From Antricoccus suffuscus (GTDB taxonomy: Bacteria; Actinomycetota; Actinomycetes; Mycobacteriales; Antricoccaceae): 64,000 nucleotides of DNA. The stretch lies in the NCBI RefSeq assembly GCF_003003235.1, contig NZ_PVUE01000005.1, positions 62,001 through 126,000 of the forward strand. Reading direction: 5' to 3'. Below are positions 25,683 to 33,750 of the stretch, in pieces. Both the position numbers and the translations under genes were made by a program. How positions within the stretch are numbered: the stretch's first letter is position 1; the number at the start of each line of letters is the position of its first letter. The notes beneath the pieces were generated by a model, which was not told the DNA's origin, did not search any database, and saw only the letters and a list, made by a program, of their open reading frames with translations.

Positions 25683-26555
25683 CTAGGCGTCGGACTCCAT
25701 CGGCAATTCGGCCCGGGTCGACCACTCGAGCAACGAGTTGTCGTAGAGCGCCCAGTCCTCGTGACCAATCAGCTCGAGCGCGAACGCGTCTGTGCTGGCG
25801 GCGATCCCTCCCCCGCAGTACGTAACCGCACGCTGGGTTGGTGCCACACCCGCCTCGGCAAAAGCCTTTTCGATCACGTCGTTCGACTGGTACATATGGG
25901 TCTTCGGATCGACGAGTTCGGCAGCCGGGACACTGACACTTCCCGGTATCCGCCCCGGGCGCCCGTAGTGGGCACCGCCGGTACCGGCGAACTGATTGCG
26001 CCCAAGGGAGTTGACCAGCACCGTGGCGTCGTCGTCGATCGCCGCACGGACATCGTCGCGATCGACGTACCGGCGCGGGTCGAATCGTGAACGGTAGACC
26101 GTGGGTTCGTACGCCGGCACCTCCGTCACCACCGGCAGCCCCTCGGACTCCCAACGCGCAAACCCGCCATCAAGGAGCGAGACCTGCTGGTGGCCAAGCG
26201 CCCGCAGGACGTACCACACGCGCGTTACCGTCATCGGGGCGCTGCGCGCGTAGAGGATCACCCGATGTTCATTCCCGATACCGAGCTTGCTGAACAGCGC
26301 GTCGAGCTGGCCGGGTTTTGGCAATGTGTAGGGATATTCGCCGCTGGGGTCGGACATCTGCGTCACCATGTCGACATGTTGCGCGCCGGGAATGTGGCCT
26401 TTCCGGTAGTCCGGCAGGCCGCTGTCGATCTTCGACGGGCCCGTCGGCTGCGCCGTCATGTACGTCGTACAGTCCAGAATTCTGATATCCGGATCATCCA
26501 GGTGCTCCGCGAGCCACTGCGGCTCTACCAACAGCTCACTACGTCGTTTAGCCAT
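25683..26555 (-). CDS. Two-domain thiosulfate/3-mercaptopyruvate-type sulfurtransferase
   Basis: A 290-residue protein with two rhodanese domains. The N-terminal one is inactive (loop LYARSAP lacks cysteine). The C-terminal domain has the catalytic cysteine in VTYCGGGIAAST at about residue 244, the usual six-residue active loop. DYRKGHIPGAQHVD and GRIPGSVSVP are the paired GHIPGA-like signatures. It would transfer sulfur from thiosulfate or mercaptopyruvate to a thiophilic acceptor in the cytoplasm. ATG 26555 begins MAKRR; tandem repeats follow directly upstream. Confidence 0.92.
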   Translation of the reverse strand: MAKRRSELLVEPQWLAEHLDDPDIRILDCTTYMTAQPTGPSKIDSGLPDYRKGHIPGAQHVDMVTQMSDPSGEYPYTLPKPGQLDALFSKLGIGNEHRVILYARSAPMTVTRVWYVLRALGHQQVSLLDGGFARWESEGLPVVTEVPAYEPTVYRSRFDPRRYVDRDDVRAAIDDDATVLVNSLGRNQFAGTGGAHYGRPGRIPGSVSVPAAELVDPKTHMYQSNDVIEKAFAEAGVAPTQRAVTYCGGGIAASTDAFALELIGHEDWALYDNSLLEWSTRAELPMESDA

Positions 26556-26571
26556 GGTCTCAACCTACCCA

Positions 26572-26637
26572 CGATCCGTGGCAAGTCGCCCCGCGATCCG
26601 TGGCAAGTCGCCTGCCGATCCGCGGGAAATGTTTGTC
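26572..26637. repeat. Tandem repeat, 22-bp period, about three copies
   Basis: Copies start at 26572, 26594 and 26616 with CGATCCGTGGCAAGTCGCC in the first two and a decayed third (CGATCCGCGGGAAATG). They fill the gap between the divergent sulfurtransferase and amidase genes. Confidence 0.75.
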
Positions 26638-26680
26638 GTGTCGGCGCGAACGGATAGTGTTTGGACCGAGGTGATTGGAA

Positions 26681-27979
26681 ATGGGTGCAGCACAGGAGCT
26701 CGTCGACGCGATCGCGGGCGGAAAAACGACGGCCGTCGAGGCGACAGAGCAGGCAATCAAGCGGATCGAGGACGGCGACGGCGACATTAACGCGGTAGTC
26801 GTGCGCGACTTCGACCGCGCTCGCGCAGAGGCGAAGGAAGCCGACGCGCGGCTAGCCCGCGGCGAGCGCGCTCCGCTGCTCGGTCTGCCGATGACCGTCA
26901 AGGAGAGCATCAACATCGCGGGCCTGCCGACCACGTGGGGGTACGCCGAGCACGCCAACTTCATCGCCGATCGTGATGCCGTACTGGCCACACGGCTCAA
27001 GAAGGCCGGCGCCGTGATCGTCGGCAAGACCAACGTGCCACCCGGACTGGCAGACCTGCAATCGGTCAACCCGGTGTACGGCGCGACCCATAACCCGCAC
27101 ATGCACGGCCGCTCTTCGGGCGGATCGTCGGGCGGTGCGGCCGCGTCGCTCGCCGCTGGATTCGTGACGGCCGAGGTCGGCAGCGACATTGGCGGCTCAA
27201 TCCGTACGCCGGCGGCATTCTGCGGCGTATGGGGACTCAAGCCGACGCACGGCATCATTTCCAAGGCCGGGCACTCGATGCCGGGCACCGACGGATCCGA
27301 CGACGTACTGTCCGTCGTGGGTCCGATGGCGCGGTCGGCGGAGGACCTGGACCTGCTGCTCGGCGTACTCGCCGACCATCCACTCCCGGCGCCGCGCGAA
27401 GGCAAATTGGCCGGGCTACGCGTCGCGGTCGTCGCCGCGCACCCGCTCGCGCCGATGAGTTCCGACGTGGCGAGCACACTCGAGGCGCGGGCCGCGCAGC
27501 TCGAGACACTGGGCGCGACTATCGATCGGACCCCGAAGCTGCCGGACCTCGAGGCGATGCACCGCGACTACTTGCGGTTGCTCAATACGGTCATGTCGCA
27601 CGGCATCCCTCCGGCCGGCCGGGAACCGGTCACCCTCGCGGCCTGGTTTGACATGCTCGACACACACGCGCGGACCGGACGAGAATGGGATGCGGCACTA
27701 AGTGAGCGGTACGACGCCGTCCTCGCGCCGGTCTTCGGCACTACGGCGTTCCCGCTCGACGACAACGATATCGCGAGCCGGATGATCGAGATAGACGGAC
27801 GATCCGAACCGTGCGCATCACAATTGGCCTGGGCGGGTCTAGCGATCTACCCCGGCCTACCGAGCGTCTCTTTCCCAGCAGGTAAGGGAAGCGAGGGACT
27901 CCCGATCGGGTTGCAGTTGATCGGGCCCAGGTACGCCGACCGCGAGGTGCTCCGCATCGCCAGCCAGATCGCGATCTGA
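26681..27979 (+). CDS. Amidase signature family protein
   Basis: A 432-residue amidase. The Ser-cisSer-Lys triad is intact: Lys74 in MTVKESINI, the cis-serine at 150 in GRSSGGSSGGA, and the nucleophile Ser173 in SDIGGSIRTP. The family hydrolyses amide bonds; substrate classes range from aryl-acyl amides to Gln-tRNA, and the absence of gatB/C neighbours argues against GatA. GAGGTG seven bases upstream selects ATG 26681. Downstream, two CCCATCCGT units occur. Confidence 0.92.
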   Translation: MGAAQELVDAIAGGKTTAVEATEQAIKRIEDGDGDINAVVVRDFDRARAEAKEADARLARGERAPLLGLPMTVKESINIAGLPTTWGYAEHANFIADRDAVLATRLKKAGAVIVGKTNVPPGLADLQSVNPVYGATHNPHMHGRSSGGSSGGAAASLAAGFVTAEVGSDIGGSIRTPAAFCGVWGLKPTHGIISKAGHSMPGTDGSDDVLSVVGPMARSAEDLDLLLGVLADHPLPAPREGKLAGLRVAVVAAHPLAPMSSDVASTLEARAAQLETLGATIDRTPKLPDLEAMHRDYLRLLNTVMSHGIPPAGREPVTLAAWFDMLDTHARTGREWDAALSERYDAVLAPVFGTTAFPLDDNDIASRMIEIDGRSEPCASQLAWAGLAIYPGLPSVSFPAGKGSEGLPIGLQLIGPRYADREVLRIASQIAI

Positions 27980-27985
27980 TTTCCG

Positions 27986-28010
27986 CCCATCCGTAACGAC
28001 GCCCATCCGT
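27986..28010. repeat. Two CCCATCCGT direct repeats, 16-bp spacing
   Basis: CCCATCCGT occurs at 27986-27994 and 28002-28010 right after the amidase gene. It shares the ATCCGT core with the 22-bp tandem repeats at 26572 and 31324. Confidence 0.5.
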
Positions 28011-28081
28011 GGGTCCGCGCCTACGATTCCCAACTATCTGCGCTAACGTTGCGTCGTATACACATAGTCCGACGGGGCGCG

Positions 28082-29647
28082 TCAATTAGTCGCAGAGCGC
28101 AATCGAGCGAGCAGGTCGGTCCCCACCGGTACGCCGAGACCGGTGCACGCATCCCATCCGGCCTTCGCCGTATAGGCGCCGTTGTTGCCTTCGATCACGT
28201 CCCTAAACCCGGCTCCCACAGCGCCGGCAACGAGTCCGGCGTACAGCGTCGGCTGCAGGAATCCGAGAGACCGGCCGATCGACCGCGACAGGATGCACAC
28301 CAGCGCCGCCCACAGCGGAGCCACCGCACTGGTGCCGCCGTAGACGACGTCCTTGCCGTCGACACGGACCGCGTAGCCGGTCTCTGGGTCGGCGTCGGCC
28401 GCTACATCCGGGACACCTCGACCGGCCCCCGACGTAGTCGGACGCGCCGGTACGCCGACCCCACTTTGCCACGCTGGCAAGGAAAACGCGTCGCTGACGC
28501 CGCCGCCGGTCGCACCGTGCGGCGGGTCGTTCCACACAGTTTCGCTGCTCACCGTGCCGCGCGCTACGTCGTACTCCAGGCGCGTCCCGCCGCAGCCGAG
28601 CGCGTAGGGACTCGAGGCGGGAAAGTCGCAATGTGCCTTGGCGTCGGTGGCCCTGTCGCTGCTGCCGCCATCTCCGGCCGCGACGGTGACGGTCACCCCG
28701 AGCGCGGCCGCATCGATGAATGCGTCGTTGAGTGCGTTTCGCCCCTGCGCTGTCCAGACATCCTCGGAGTCACCCCAGCTAATCGACAGCGCTGCCGGTG
28801 TTGGTGAGGCGTGGATCGCCGTACTGACCCCGTCGACGAACCCCGCGTCGGTGTTGGGCGCGAAGTAGACGTCGATCATCGTCCCGGGTGTCAGTGCGCC
28901 GGCAATCTCGATGTCCAGCATGACCTCCCCATCGGCACCGGTGGGATCCTTGCCGGGCGCATTAGCCGAGCCATCGACGCCGTACGCCGTCACGACCGGT
29001 TCGGGTACGCCGATCCCGGCAAAGTAGCTTGTCAAGTCCGCGGCGGTAAATCCGCCGCCGAGTTCAAGGATCGCCAGGTGCTGCTCGGAACTCGCCGCCT
29101 CGGCCGGGAATTGGTACGCCGCAGCGAGTTCCGGCGGCGTATAGCTGACCTTTGGCTCGACGGCAGCCCGCAGGTGGGCGCGGGACTGCGGCCTGTCGTC
29201 GAGGCCCAGTACGGCGACGACGATCGCCGAAAGCGCGGCGGGCACGGTGAGTTCCCCGGTGCGATGCCGGTGCGTCACCGATTGGTCAGTCACCGGATCG
29301 AGGCTCTCGACCTGTTCCATGGATGATCCGAACAGGGCACCCAGCGCCGCGGCAGTGCCGGCTACGCGCATCCGCCGGGACGCCAGGTGGGTCTCTAGTA
29401 CGTCGATTTCCGCAGCATGCAGTACATCGGCGACAATCTGCACGTCGCCCGGATCGGCGCCGTAACTCTCCGCGAACTCGCTTGAGGTGATCCTGACCGG
29501 GCCGGTAGCCGTCACCGGCACGGACGCACGACGGCGCAAGATCAGCGTGATAGCAATGCGCTCATCGGCCGGTAAGGCTCGCGCGCCGACGACGTGGCTC
29601 ACCGGCCGCCGCGAACTGCCTGGAAGCACGACCGACTTTCCGTTCAT
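28082..29647 (-). CDS. S53 family (sedolisin/kumamolisin-like) serine-carboxyl peptidase
   Basis: A 521-residue peptidase. An N-terminal pro-domain (about 1-165) includes LILRRR and the autoinhibitory SMEQVESL region. The catalytic domain shows the Glu...Asp pair in GEVMLDIEIAG (about residue 240), oxyanion Asp in VAAGDGGSSD (about 322) and the nucleophile in YGGTSAVAPLW (about 442), followed by a C-terminal calcium-site-like FRDVIEGNNGAY. This is the sedolisin SED triad, giving activity at acidic pH. No signal peptide or Tat motif is visible, which is unusual for a normally secreted family. Confidence 0.92.
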   Translation of the reverse strand: MNGKSVVLPGSSRRPVSHVVGARALPADERIAITLILRRRASVPVTATGPVRITSSEFAESYGADPGDVQIVADVLHAAEIDVLETHLASRRMRVAGTAAALGALFGSSMEQVESLDPVTDQSVTHRHRTGELTVPAALSAIVVAVLGLDDRPQSRAHLRAAVEPKVSYTPPELAAAYQFPAEAASSEQHLAILELGGGFTAADLTSYFAGIGVPEPVVTAYGVDGSANAPGKDPTGADGEVMLDIEIAGALTPGTMIDVYFAPNTDAGFVDGVSTAIHASPTPAALSISWGDSEDVWTAQGRNALNDAFIDAAALGVTVTVAAGDGGSSDRATDAKAHCDFPASSPYALGCGGTRLEYDVARGTVSSETVWNDPPHGATGGGVSDAFSLPAWQSGVGVPARPTTSGAGRGVPDVAADADPETGYAVRVDGKDVVYGGTSAVAPLWAALVCILSRSIGRSLGFLQPTLYAGLVAGAVGAGFRDVIEGNNGAYTAKAGWDACTGLGVPVGTDLLARLRSATN

Positions 29648-29695
29648 AGTTCCATTGCGCGCCCATTTTCGGATGATTGCAACGTTTTGGGTGGA

Positions 29696-30523
29696 CTACT
29701 TTTCGCATCCCTTGTCGCCGGGCAGCAGCGGGCGCATGGCGAACGTCGTCGGCGTCTCCGTGCCGACCTGCCACAGGTCATCGGCATCCGCATCCTGCGC
29801 GGCCGCGGCGAGAATGTTCGCCTCGTCGCCGTCGACCACAATGCAGGTGGGCGAACCATTCGACGCGGGCGGCGCGGTAGCGATCGGCCATGGCTTGACC
29901 GGTTCGGATCCGGAGCCTTCGTCGGCGGGCAGTCGGTAGATCACGATCGCGTCGGGCGCGTAGTCGACCGTATCCGTAGCGAGTTCATCGATGTGATCGA
30001 TGAAGTCACGCAACTGCGCCCGCCTTTTCTGCGCTGGCCCGGACAGGTCGTCGTCGTGCTCATCGAAGTAGAGCGCGTAGGCCGATTGGCTGTAGCTTGT
30101 GTCGTCGACATTGACGGCCACGGACGTCGACGGCATGTCGGTCACATTGGGCTGGTCGTAGTCACTCTCGGGACCCAGAATGCCTGCATTGTCGGCATTC
30201 TTGACGATATCCGAAATCTGCGCGGTACCGATCGTTGCCATCTCGAGGGACACGAGCGCGTCGCCGTAATCACCGTCGGCGACGATGAGCGTGCCATCAC
30301 CCAATAGCGTGTACGACGCTGTTGTCCGCAGATAGGAGGACAGAGGCGCGTAGCCGCCGGCCGTCACTACTTGTACGACGACATCGTCGGGCCCGGTCGG
30401 GGGTGTGAAGGTATGCCGCGTCGATCCACGACCGTCGAGCGTAATCGAGCAACCGCAGAGGAGGGCCACGGCTGCCGCGGTCAGCGACAGCACGCGCCAA
30501 GATTTCCTCGTGCCGGCCCTCAT
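29696..30523 (-). CDS. Lipoprotein of unknown function
   Basis: A 275-residue protein with a lipoprotein signal: basic MRAGTRKSW, hydrophobic stretch, and lipobox LLCGC placing the lipid-bearing cysteine at about residue 25. The mature part is acidic with no recognised domain. It is not clearly linked to its neighbours: 48 bp downstream of the S53 peptidase gene's start region and 56 bp from a VOC gene on the same strand. It would be anchored on the outer face of the membrane. Confidence 0.82.
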   Translation of the reverse strand: MRAGTRKSWRVLSLTAAAVALLCGCSITLDGRGSTRHTFTPPTGPDDVVVQVVTAGGYAPLSSYLRTTASYTLLGDGTLIVADGDYGDALVSLEMATIGTAQISDIVKNADNAGILGPESDYDQPNVTDMPSTSVAVNVDDTSYSQSAYALYFDEHDDDLSGPAQKRRAQLRDFIDHIDELATDTVDYAPDAIVIYRLPADEGSGSEPVKPWPIATAPPASNGSPTCIVVDGDEANILAAAAQDADADDLWQVGTETPTTFAMRPLLPGDKGCEK

Positions 30524-30579
30524 GGGACGACTGACGCTGCCGTCGCCGCAAGCGTTCCGCTTCGGTCAGCCGATCCGGC

Positions 30580-31290
30580 TCAGGCGACGAAGTTGATCGC
30601 TACGCCGCACAGATTCGTCGTACGCGCGACGCCGTCTGCCGCGCGTACGTCGATCGCAGTCACGCCGTCGCCGCGATCGTCGCCGGTCGGCACAAACCGA
30701 AGGACGCCCTCGTCGAGTTCGATGTGCGACTCGTTGCCCTGGGTGGTGACGTCACGCCCGAGCACGGTCCCCCACCGTTTCGCCATCGCGGCAGGATCGT
30801 CGGACTGAACCGCGACGCCGACCATGTCGGTCACCGTCTCGGTCTTAATGTGCTCGCGCCAGCCTGGCCCGGCCCAGTCCCAGTCGTCCCACTTCTCGCT
30901 CTGGTCGACCGAGAGGATTGCGCCGCCCACATCTTTGGGGTGCAGGTGCAGGCCGGCGATCGTCTCGCCCTTCGGCTCGCTGACGATCCGGACGCCGTTC
31001 TCGTCAATGCGCGAGCGCAGCGAAGCGAGATCATCGACTTGCAAGATGACCATGTAGCCGCCGTCGCCACTGCGCTTCTCGAGCAGGCGTCCCGCGGTCG
31101 TCCCGTCTTCTTGCGGCGAGACCACCTCAAGCAGTTTGTCGCCGACCGGATACAGCGCGTTTTTCAGGCCGTACTTCCCGACGCCCGGGTCACGGAAACA
31201 CAGCTCCACCCCGAGCTCGTTCTCGATCTGCTGCTCTACCGGTCCAAGATCCGTGGCCACAAAGGCCACCTGACGAAGTCGCATTCTCAT
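30580..31290 (-). CDS. VOC superfamily (glyoxalase/dioxygenase-like) protein
   Basis: A 236-residue protein with two vicinal-oxygen-chelate modules: the first at about 3-130 (LRQVAFVATDLGPVEQQIEN, then MVILQVDDLASLRSRIDENG), the second at about 145-236 (MVGVAVQSDDPAAMAKRWG). Metal ligands cannot be assigned with confidence by eye. The substrate is unknown. ATG codons at 31290 and 31284 are both possible starts. Four copies of a 22-bp repeat lie upstream. Confidence 0.85.
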   Translation of the reverse strand: MRMRLRQVAFVATDLGPVEQQIENELGVELCFRDPGVGKYGLKNALYPVGDKLLEVVSPQEDGTTAGRLLEKRSGDGGYMVILQVDDLASLRSRIDENGVRIVSEPKGETIAGLHLHPKDVGGAILSVDQSEKWDDWDWAGPGWREHIKTETVTDMVGVAVQSDDPAAMAKRWGTVLGRDVTTQGNESHIELDEGVLRFVPTGDDRGDGVTAIDVRAADGVARTTNLCGVAINFVA

Positions 31291-31323
31291 TTTCGGAGCC
31301 TATAACGCCACGCTCTCCTACCG

Positions 31324-31411
31324 CCATCCGTCACAAATTTCGGCTCCGTCCGTCACAAAGTTCGGCTCCGTCCGTCACAAAATCCCCGACCATCCGTCAC
31401 CACGGTTGGCT
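31324..31411. repeat. Tandem repeat, 22-bp period, four copies
   Basis: Copies start at 31324, 31346, 31368 and 31390; the first half CCRTCCGTCACAAA is well kept in copies 1-3 and decays in copy 4. Same period and ATCCGT-like core as the array at 26572. The surrounding 277-bp gap (31291-31567) has no supported gene. Confidence 0.85.
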
Positions 31412-31567
31412 CACCGGACTGCCGGCTCGGGTCACGAACGGCGTAACGGTGACGGGCGGGCGTTCCCTTGTCTCGCCAACCTCCCCCTTGTGCTGGATCA
31501 CGAGGCGTGACCAGCAGGGGTCTGCCGCGACAGGGAGCGAGCGGATGGCAACAACACGCGGGCCCTT

Positions 31568-31939
31568 TCATGAACGCGGAATGCGGTGTGCCGCGATTCG
31601 TTGCTCAGCATCGTCCAGCCCAATCGTTCCCTCGGCGACGCCGAGGACAAAGTCGAATCCTTCATCGGCGGTGAAGTCATGTTGGTATCCGTTGATCCAC
31701 AGGAAGAGGACCAGGAGCGTCCAGCCCGTGCGCTTGTTGCCATCTACGAGGGCGTGGTTGCGGACGGCAGACTCCAGTAGCGCGGCGGCCTTCCGGTCCA
31801 GAGTCTCGTAGGCGTCCACGCCGAACATGGACGCCGACGGTCGACCGAGCGCCGACGCCAACAACCCCGCGTCACGTACATGAAATCCATACCGCTGGAT
31901 AACTTGGAGCGCATCGGCAAGTTGGAGAAAGTCCGTCAC
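31568..31939 (-). CDS. Death-on-curing (Doc) family toxin
   Basis: A 123-residue Fic-fold toxin. The shortened Fic motif is HALVDGNKR, His62 to Arg70, typical of Doc proteins, which phosphorylate elongation factor Tu rather than AMPylate. The position of Phe in the HxFx(D/E)GN consensus is Leu64. Its start codon overlaps the stop of the antitoxin gene (ATGA at 31936-31939), the usual antitoxin-first order. The family name is well supported; activity depends on the cognate antitoxin. Confidence 0.92.
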   Translation of the reverse strand: MTDFLQLADALQVIQRYGFHVRDAGLLASALGRPSASMFGVDAYETLDRKAAALLESAVRNHALVDGNKRTGWTLLVLFLWINGYQHDFTADEGFDFVLGVAEGTIGLDDAEQRIAAHRIPRS

Positions 31940-32142
31940 GCGTCTTCGAGCCGACTTAACAACTCGGCGTCATGGTCCATGACGAAGTCAATACCACGGT
32001 CAATTTCTTCTCGACGCGCCCTGGTGCGCACGATGAGCTCGACACCTTGCAAAACGAGCGAGTGCTTTGAAACATGCTCACGGGCGGCCAACTCCTCGAG
32101 TTGTCGGTCAAGCGCTTCAGGAATCCGCACATTCATGGCCAT
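31936..32142 (-). CDS. Ribbon-helix-helix antitoxin of the Doc pair
   Basis: A 68-residue protein. MNVRIPEALDRQLEELAA followed by SKHSLVLQGVELIV is a ribbon-helix-helix DNA-binding fold (Arc/CopG-like); the C-terminal acidic helix would bind and neutralise the toxin. ATG 32142 or 32136 may be the start; no strong ribosome-binding site is visible, so the mRNA may be nearly leaderless. The frame is open further upstream to 32445, but that stretch is not protein-like. A TACCA direct repeat lies at the start. Confidence 0.85.
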   Translation of the reverse strand: MAMNVRIPEALDRQLEELAAREHVSKHSLVLQGVELIVRTRARREEIDRGIDFVMDHDAELLSRLEDA

Positions 32143-32157
32143 ACCAAAACGGTACCA
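32142..32157. promoter_or_regulatory. Candidate antitoxin operator
   Basis: TACCA-AAACGG-TACCA: two direct TACCA half-sites with GGTACC at the second, at the 5' end of the antitoxin gene. The spacing of 11 bp suits tandem ribbon-helix-helix dimers. Inferred from position only. Confidence 0.35.
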
Positions 32158-32210
32158 CTTCAGGCCTGCCGGCTGCGTGGCCAAAACGATCGCCGCGGCG
32201 CCATTCCGCG

Positions 32211-32258
32211 ACGATTTGACTGCAACGTTTTGTCCGGACGTCGTACACAAACGTTGCA
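32211..32258 (+). repeat. 48-bp direct repeat, left copy
   Basis: Matches 34822-34869 at 47 of 48 positions, in the same orientation. Each copy contains an internal inverted repeat TGCAACGTTT...AAACGTTGCA. The pair flanks the SipW-type cluster. Confidence 0.85.
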
Positions 32259-32473
32259 GTTGAGCCTCTGACTGCCGCGAGGAGCACACGTCCCACGCGC
32301 CTGGATGGGGGGCACCGCGGGTAGAACGCACGAGCGATTGCATCGCATTTCCGCTGGTAGCGGCGGCGACGTCAGCCCACCTGTGCCTTTTCTGTGCTAG
32401 AAATGCGGCTGGGCCCTGTGCACGCTGATCGGCACTACGAACCATTTCTGCAACTACTGAGGAAGGTAGATCA

Positions 32474-33073
32474 ATGACCGTGACCGCAGCATCTCACCCT
32501 AAACATCGATTCCGGATTCGCGCTCTGCTGGCAATTGGAGCTGTCGTCGGGTTGGGCGCCGCGCTGACCATGGCGGCATTCACCGACGAAGGCAATGTCG
32601 GGGCGACATTCTCCACCGGAAGCCTGGACATCAGCTTCGACCAGCCGCCGGGCACCAACCAGGGCCCCGAGTCCGCGCCGTACACCACGACTCTCGGAAT
32701 CGCCGCCGGCAAGCTGGGATCGGTCGCCGTGGCTCCGTTGCAGGTAAACAACAGCGGTTCGCTTGCTTTTACATACGGAATGACCACGACGGCCGCCGGT
32801 GACACCGGATTAGCCGGCGCCTTAAAGGTGACGGTTGCGGTCGCCGCTACGACCTGCACTCAGGCCGGCGGTCTTGTCGGCGGCACTGTCATCATCGATG
32901 GCGTAACCGGCCTGAAGAACGCCACGATGGCTGCGACTCGGCCGCTCGCGCCAGCTGCGAACGAGATCCTGTGCTTCAAGGTTGAATTGCCGGATATACC
33001 GGCAAACAACGTGCCGGCGATCCAAGGCAAGACGACTACCGCGACCTTCAAGTTCACCGCGACGCAGTCCTGA
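32474..33073 (+). CDS. SipW-type signal-peptide exported protein (TasA/camelysin-like)
   Basis: A 199-residue secreted protein. A long basic N-terminus is followed by a hydrophobic segment (about residues 16-34) and the SipW-type processing motif MAAFTDEGNVGATFSTGSLDI, typical of TasA/camelysin-like fibre or spore-coat-like proteins that are cut by a dedicated SipW-type peptidase. The mature beta-rich part has two cysteines (about 137 and 173) that could form a disulfide. GAGGAAGG precedes ATG 32474. The matching peptidase is encoded 0.7 kb downstream. Confidence 0.85.
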   Translation: MTVTAASHPKHRFRIRALLAIGAVVGLGAALTMAAFTDEGNVGATFSTGSLDISFDQPPGTNQGPESAPYTTTLGIAAGKLGSVAVAPLQVNNSGSLAFTYGMTTTAAGDTGLAGALKVTVAVAATTCTQAGGLVGGTVIIDGVTGLKNATMAATRPLAPAANEILCFKVELPDIPANNVPAIQGKTTTATFKFTATQS

Positions 33074-33126
33074 CCGGATTGCCCGGCGCATTCACGTTTT
33101 CGTCGTGACGTCAGGTTCTTCAGATC

Positions 33127-33750
33127 GTGAGAGTCCTTCGACACGTCCAGATACGAGTCGCGTTGAGCATGTGTGCCGCCCTCGGGCTGGTCGGCTATGC
33201 CACAAGCGCGGCATTCACTGACGCCGGCTCGGTGGGCGCAAGCTTCGTGAGTGGCAAGCTCGACCTCAGCGTCAGCGACGGTACGACCCCCGGCCAGGGC
33301 GCTCCGACGCCGTACCCGTTTAATGCGCTGACCGTCGATGGCATGTATCCGGGCGGGCCCGCGTCGTACGCCGAGCTACGCCTGGTTAACAGCGGCACGC
33401 TACCGCTCACCGTCACTACGATCGGCTCGAGCGCGGCCACCGCCGGTTCGTCGACGACCGCGCAGGCCGACGCGTTGGGTACGGCGGTCCGCCTACGTTT
33501 CGTCACCCTCGGACCCAGCGACGTGTGCAACGCCAACTTCATGGATGTAGTGAACGGATCGGGAACCGGCAGTCCGATCCCCACCACGGTGAACGTCAGC
33601 GCGCAGCAGGGCGCCACGCTCGGCGCCGGGGCGAACTGGCGACTGTGTTTCAAACTGGCGATACCGGCCGATACCGTACCGCCTGCGGCCGCCCAAGGAG
33701 CGTCGATGCGGGTCATGCTCGCCGTGGACGCCCGGCAGGTCCAGCCATGA
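33127..33750 (+). CDS. Second SipW-type signal-peptide exported protein
   Basis: A 207-residue paralogue-like protein with a hydrophobic segment at about 10-28 and the motif SAAFTDAGSVGASFVSGKLDLSV, parallel to the preceding gene. The mature domain is Thr/Ser/Val-rich with two cysteines (about 137 and 181). It starts at GTG 33127 with only a weak ribosome-binding site. Its stop overlaps the start of the signal peptidase gene (ATGA), so production of peptidase and substrate is coupled. Confidence 0.83.
   Translation: MRVLRHVQIRVALSMCAALGLVGYATSAAFTDAGSVGASFVSGKLDLSVSDGTTPGQGAPTPYPFNALTVDGMYPGGPASYAELRLVNSGTLPLTVTTIGSSAATAGSSTTAQADALGTAVRLRFVTLGPSDVCNANFMDVVNGSGTGSPIPTTVNVSAQQGATLGAGANWRLCFKLAIPADTVPPAAAQGASMRVMLAVDARQVQP

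Noticed and set aside
31324-31411. Possible CRISPR array
   Set aside because: The period is only 22 bp with no spacer/repeat distinction; it is a simple tandem repeat and no cas genes are present.
31353-31571. 72-codon minus-strand frame beside the Doc gene
   Set aside because: Cys/Pro/Arg-rich shadow overlapping the tandem repeat; no support.
32143-32445. N-terminal extension of the antitoxin frame
   Set aside because: The segment covers the 48-bp repeat copy and reads as non-protein text; the ribbon-helix-helix fold begins at 32142.
33525-33746. Upstream extension of the signal peptidase frame
   Set aside because: It overlaps the coding region of the second exported protein and lacks homology; ATG 33747 starts a normal membrane anchor.
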